This document shows positions 5,862 to 7,843 of a DNA stretch of 7,843 bases, piece by piece. The notes beneath the pieces were generated by a model. It was not told where the DNA came from and ran no database searches. It saw only the letters and a program-made list of their open reading frames with translations. Origin of the DNA: an uncultured Ignavibacteriales bacterium (lineage in GTDB: Bacteria; Bacteroidota; Ignavibacteria; Ignavibacteriales; Ignavibacteriaceae). A program made the translations under genes and the position numbers. Every line of letters begins with the position of its first letter. Position 1 is the first letter of the stretch. The stretch is taken from NCBI GenBank assembly GCA_903915485.1, contig CAIWTC010000394.1:1-7843 (forward strand), written 5' to 3'.

Positions 5862-7515
5862 TTTGATTGTGAAAAAAACTGATAGAGAATCTGAAACATC
5901 GGCATTACTTCGTCTAAAGGCAGAAGAATTAATTAAAAAGAAAACACCCAAAACAGTTTCGCATCTTTCGGAAGCCGATACGCTGAAACTTATTCACGAG
6001 ATTGAGGTTCATCAGATAGACCTGGAATTACAGAATGAAGAACTCACCGCCGCGGCAGAGGAATCAACTTATGTGTATAATTTTGCTCCATCTGCTTATT
6101 TTACACTTTCAAAAGCCGGTGAAATTATTAGGCTAAACTTCACTGCAGCAAAAATGCTGGGCAAAGAGCGACAGAGTTTACTAACAAGCATGTTTGGTTT
6201 TTTTGTTTCTGGTGATACAAGGCCAATTTATAATTCATTTCTAGATAAAATATTCACTTCCAAAACAAAAGAAAATTGCAATTTAATATTATCTACCGAT
6301 GGCAATCACCCGATATATGTTCACATAGAAGGTGTTGTCGCTGAAAAGGGGACAAAATGTTATCTTACTGTTATTGATTTAACCGAGCGCAAGCAGTCCG
6401 AAGAAGCTTTAAGAAAAAGTGAACTTCGTTTCCGCTCGATAGCATTATCTGCTAACGATGCGATTATTACAGCAAATAACAAAGGAATAATTAGAGATTG
6501 GAACAGAGGTGCTGAAATAATATTCGGATATACTGAAGGTGAAGCAATTGGCAAAAGTTTAACTATTATTATTCCAAAGAGATATGTCGAAAAACATATT
6601 GATGGCATGGAGCGAATAGCACAGGGCGGCGAAAAGCATGTTTTAGGTAACACGGTAGAATTATCCGGCTTACATAAGAATGGAAATGAATTTCCGATTG
6701 AAATATCTTTAGCAGAATGGGAAACATCTGAAGGAAAATTTTTCACCGGCATCGTTCGCGACATAACTGAGCGCAAGCAAGCCGAGTTATTAATTCAGCA
6801 GCAAAACAATCAACTAAAAGAAATCAACGCTACAAAGGATAAACTATTCTCTATCATTGCGCACGATTTAAGAAGTCCATTTACGGGTTTGCTCGGTATA
6901 ACTGAAGTTTTGGCAACTAACGATAAAGAGTATACATCATCAGAAATCGCGAAATACACAAGTGCGTTGCATCATTCAGCAGTAAATATTTATAAGCTAT
7001 TAGAAAATTTATTAGAATGGGCGCAATTGCAAGGAGGGTCAATCAGTTATACTCCGATAGACCTTAGTTTATTCAATGTATTTATGAAATGCAAAGAATC
7101 AATAAAGCAGAGTGCTTTACAAAAACAAATTGCCATACTTAATGAAATTCCTGAATCGACGAAAATTTTTACAGATGAAAAAATGATTAGTTCGCTTTTA
7201 CGAAACTTATTAACTAATGCGATAAAGTTTTCAAATAAGGGCGGGAAGATTACCACAACTGCAATCGAAACAGATGGTGGAATGATTCAAATATCTGTAA
7301 CAGATACGGGTGTTGGTATTCCTGCAAGTATTGTTCCTAAACTATTTAAGGTAGGCGAAAAAGTGGGTTCAATGGGAACTGAAGGCGAACAAAGCACAGG
7401 TTTAGGTTTGCTGCTTTGCAAAGAATTTGTTGAAAAACATGGCGGAAAAATTTGGGTTGAAAGCGAAGAAGGGAAAGGAAGCACATTCAGGTTTTCGCTT
7501 CCTAAAGCTGTCTGA
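5854..7515 (+). CDS. Cytoplasmic sensor histidine kinase with two PAS domains, paralogue of the upstream gene
   Basis: I place the start at the ATG in ATGAGTAA, which overlaps the stop of the upstream kinase by 8 bp and implies translational coupling; this gives 553 residues starting MSNLIVKK. A longer reading from 5767 would add 29 residues lying wholly inside the upstream gene's conserved end, so I reject it. Order: an N-terminal helix with LIHEIEVHQIDLELQNEEL (46-64), common in front of PAS kinases; PAS-A (about 73-175), divergent; PAS-B (about 191-303), with WNRGAEIIFGYTEGEAIGK and HKNGNEFPIEISL, ending DITERK; HisKA with FSIIAHDLRSPF and phospho-acceptor His337; HATPase with N-box N451-N455, G1 DTGVGI at 484-489 and G2 GLGL at 516-519. 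No transmembrane segment or receiver is present. The cores of the two kinases are alike throughout, but the sensor parts differ, so the pair probably reads different signals and may share one partner regulator or form heterodimers (inference). Confidence 0.92.
   Translation: MSNLIVKKTDRESETSALLRLKAEELIKKKTPKTVSHLSEADTLKLIHEIEVHQIDLELQNEELTAAAEESTYVYNFAPSAYFTLSKAGEIIRLNFTAAKMLGKERQSLLTSMFGFFVSGDTRPIYNSFLDKIFTSKTKENCNLILSTDGNHPIYVHIEGVVAEKGTKCYLTVIDLTERKQSEEALRKSELRFRSIALSANDAIITANNKGIIRDWNRGAEIIFGYTEGEAIGKSLTIIIPKRYVEKHIDGMERIAQGGEKHVLGNTVELSGLHKNGNEFPIEISLAEWETSEGKFFTGIVRDITERKQAELLIQQQNNQLKEINATKDKLFSIIAHDLRSPFTGLLGITEVLATNDKEYTSSEIAKYTSALHHSAVNIYKLLENLLEWAQLQGGSISYTPIDLSLFNVFMKCKESIKQSALQKQIAILNEIPESTKIFTDEKMISSLLRNLLTNAIKFSNKGGKITTTAIETDGGMIQISVTDTGVGIPASIVPKLFKVGEKVGSMGTEGEQSTGLGLLLCKEFVEKHGGKIWVESEEGKGSTFRFSLPKAV
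7412..7488 (+). repeat. Copy B of the 77-bp direct repeat (3' end of second kinase)
   Basis: The partner of 5752-5828, offset by 1660 bp, with 73 of 77 identical bases. Recombination between the copies would remove 1660 bp and leave a single intact first kinase with the second kinase's last residues, since the reading phase is conserved. Confidence 0.85.
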
Positions 7516-7638
7516 GGTAATCGTTCTGCATTGCGGGGAATAATAAGGGGGATGTATTACGGTTGAGAGGGATTTGTTTGTGCCTTACCTTTAGATGTTG
7601 GTGCGGAGTGAATTTGTTAGGGGAATTAGAAAAGCCCA

Positions 7639-7668
7639 ATATTATTTTCAAATCACAAGAAATAATAT
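7639..7668. repeat. AT-only inverted repeat, 9-bp arms
   Basis: ATATTATTT (7639-7647) and AAATAATAT (7660-7668) are perfect inverted copies around a 12-nt loop. It could be a weak hairpin ending the kinase transcript, 124 nt after the stop, or chance in AT-rich DNA. Confidence 0.3.
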
Positions 7669-7680
7669 ATCCAACCCTAA

Positions 7681-7710
7681 TTGAATAATAAGTTCTATTC
7701 ATTTATTCAA
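7681..7710. repeat. AT-rich inverted repeat, 8-bp arms
   Basis: TTGAATAA (7681-7688) and TTATTCAA (7703-7710) flank 14 nt, with an alternative inner pairing GAATA/TATTC. It lies about 27 bp before the small hydrophobic ORF at 7737 and could be an operator or a weak hairpin. Confidence 0.3.
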
Positions 7711-7736
7711 ACACAATAATTATTTACTACTTGCTG

Positions 7737-7826
7737 ATGCGGGAAAATTTTGGATTTATACGATTAATTCTGCTGATAATTTTTATCTTCGTTTTATATA
7801 ACAGTTTCTTTAAATTTTTTATGTAA
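7737..7826 (+). CDS. Possible 29-residue hydrophobic small protein
   Basis: An ATG-to-TAA ORF that encodes MRENFGFIRLILLIIFIFVL followed by YNSFFKFFM. The segment IRLILLIIFIFVLY could span a membrane, with charged residues only near the N-terminus and one Lys near the end. No Shine-Dalgarno sequence or clear promoter is present, and AT-rich DNA often yields such Ile/Phe-rich ORFs by chance. It vaguely resembles the N-terminus of short single-span Bacteroidota membrane proteins, but I cannot assign a family. The remaining 17 bp to the window edge contain nothing recognisable. Confidence 0.2.
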   Translation: MRENFGFIRLILLIIFIFVLYNSFFKFFM

Positions 7827-7843
7827 TTCCTGTTTTAATTTAC

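Larger units (their letters stand above)
7516..7736. other. Non-coding region after the kinase operon
   Basis: About 220 bp without a convincing gene. The first part is G-rich on the plus strand (several GGGG runs, 7545-7625) and the second is AT-rich with two inverted repeats, 7639-7668 and 7681-7710. I find no GC-rich stem followed by a U-tract, so the operon's terminator is not evident. Confidence 0.5.

Noticed and set aside
6360..7256. Two further minus-strand frames (6360-6776 and 7047-7256)
   Set aside because: Antisense to the second kinase, with no domain features of their own.
7287..7484. Minus-strand open frame opposite the end of the second kinase
   Set aside because: Shadow of the conserved HATPase C-terminus; its similarity to the other antisense frame comes from the 77-bp repeat.
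7502..7702. Minus-strand 66-codon frame after the kinases
   Set aside because: No domain, signal or membrane segment and no promoter or RBS; it overlaps the kinase 3' end and its composition looks non-coding.
1..7843. tRNA or rRNA genes
   Set aside because: I saw no cloverleaf with a TTCGA-type T-loop and CCA-proximal stem, and no rRNA-like segment, in the intergenic stretches of either strand.

Overview
The window looks like a chromosomal segment of an AT-rich member of the Bacteroidota/Chlorobiota/Ignavibacteriota group, most likely Ignavibacteria-like. The strongest pointer is a secreted protein ending in a type IX secretion (T9SS) sorting domain with the signature YPNPFNPST, which is typical of that group. 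Weak or absent Shine-Dalgarno sequences and soluble multi-PAS histidine kinases agree with this. Taxonomy is an inference, because there is no rRNA or other marker gene.

Layout. (1) Positions 1-427, minus strand: the first 142 codons of an Eco57I-type (type IIG) restriction-modification enzyme that runs off the left edge. (2) 428-611: AT-rich spacer with one hairpin just past the end of the next gene. (3) 612-1559, minus strand: a 315-residue exported protein with a signal peptide, an uncharacterised but recognisable core domain and a T9SS C-terminal domain. (4) 1560-1708: a divergent control region with two inverted repeats and a good -10 hexamer. (5) 1709-3181, plus strand: a 490-residue right-handed beta-helix (pectate-lyase-3 / tailspike type) protein without a signal peptide, with a C-terminal module like those at the tips of tail fibres. 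(6) 3182-3797: a 616-bp gene-free stretch holding a cluster of about six different palindromes (3301-3563) that looks like a decayed REP-type composite element, then a short upstream region for the kinases. (7) 3798-5861 and 5854-7515, plus strand: two overlapping (8 bp) cytoplasmic PAS histidine kinases, clearly paralogues, in one translationally coupled operon. (8) 7516-7843: mostly non-coding, AT-rich, with two AT-only inverted repeats and one possible 29-codon hydrophobic ORF.

How the parts work together. The kinase pair is the only clear operon. Each kinase has PAS sensors feeding a HisKA/HATPase core, no transmembrane segment and no receiver domain, and no response regulator is visible, so their output must be encoded elsewhere. 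The T9SS protein and the beta-helix protein are divergent neighbours that could share a control region, but nothing in the sequence shows that they act together. The restriction enzyme is a separate defence function. I see no complete novel system. The best leads are the palindrome cluster, the near-identical 3' ends of the two kinases and the signal-less tailspike-like protein.
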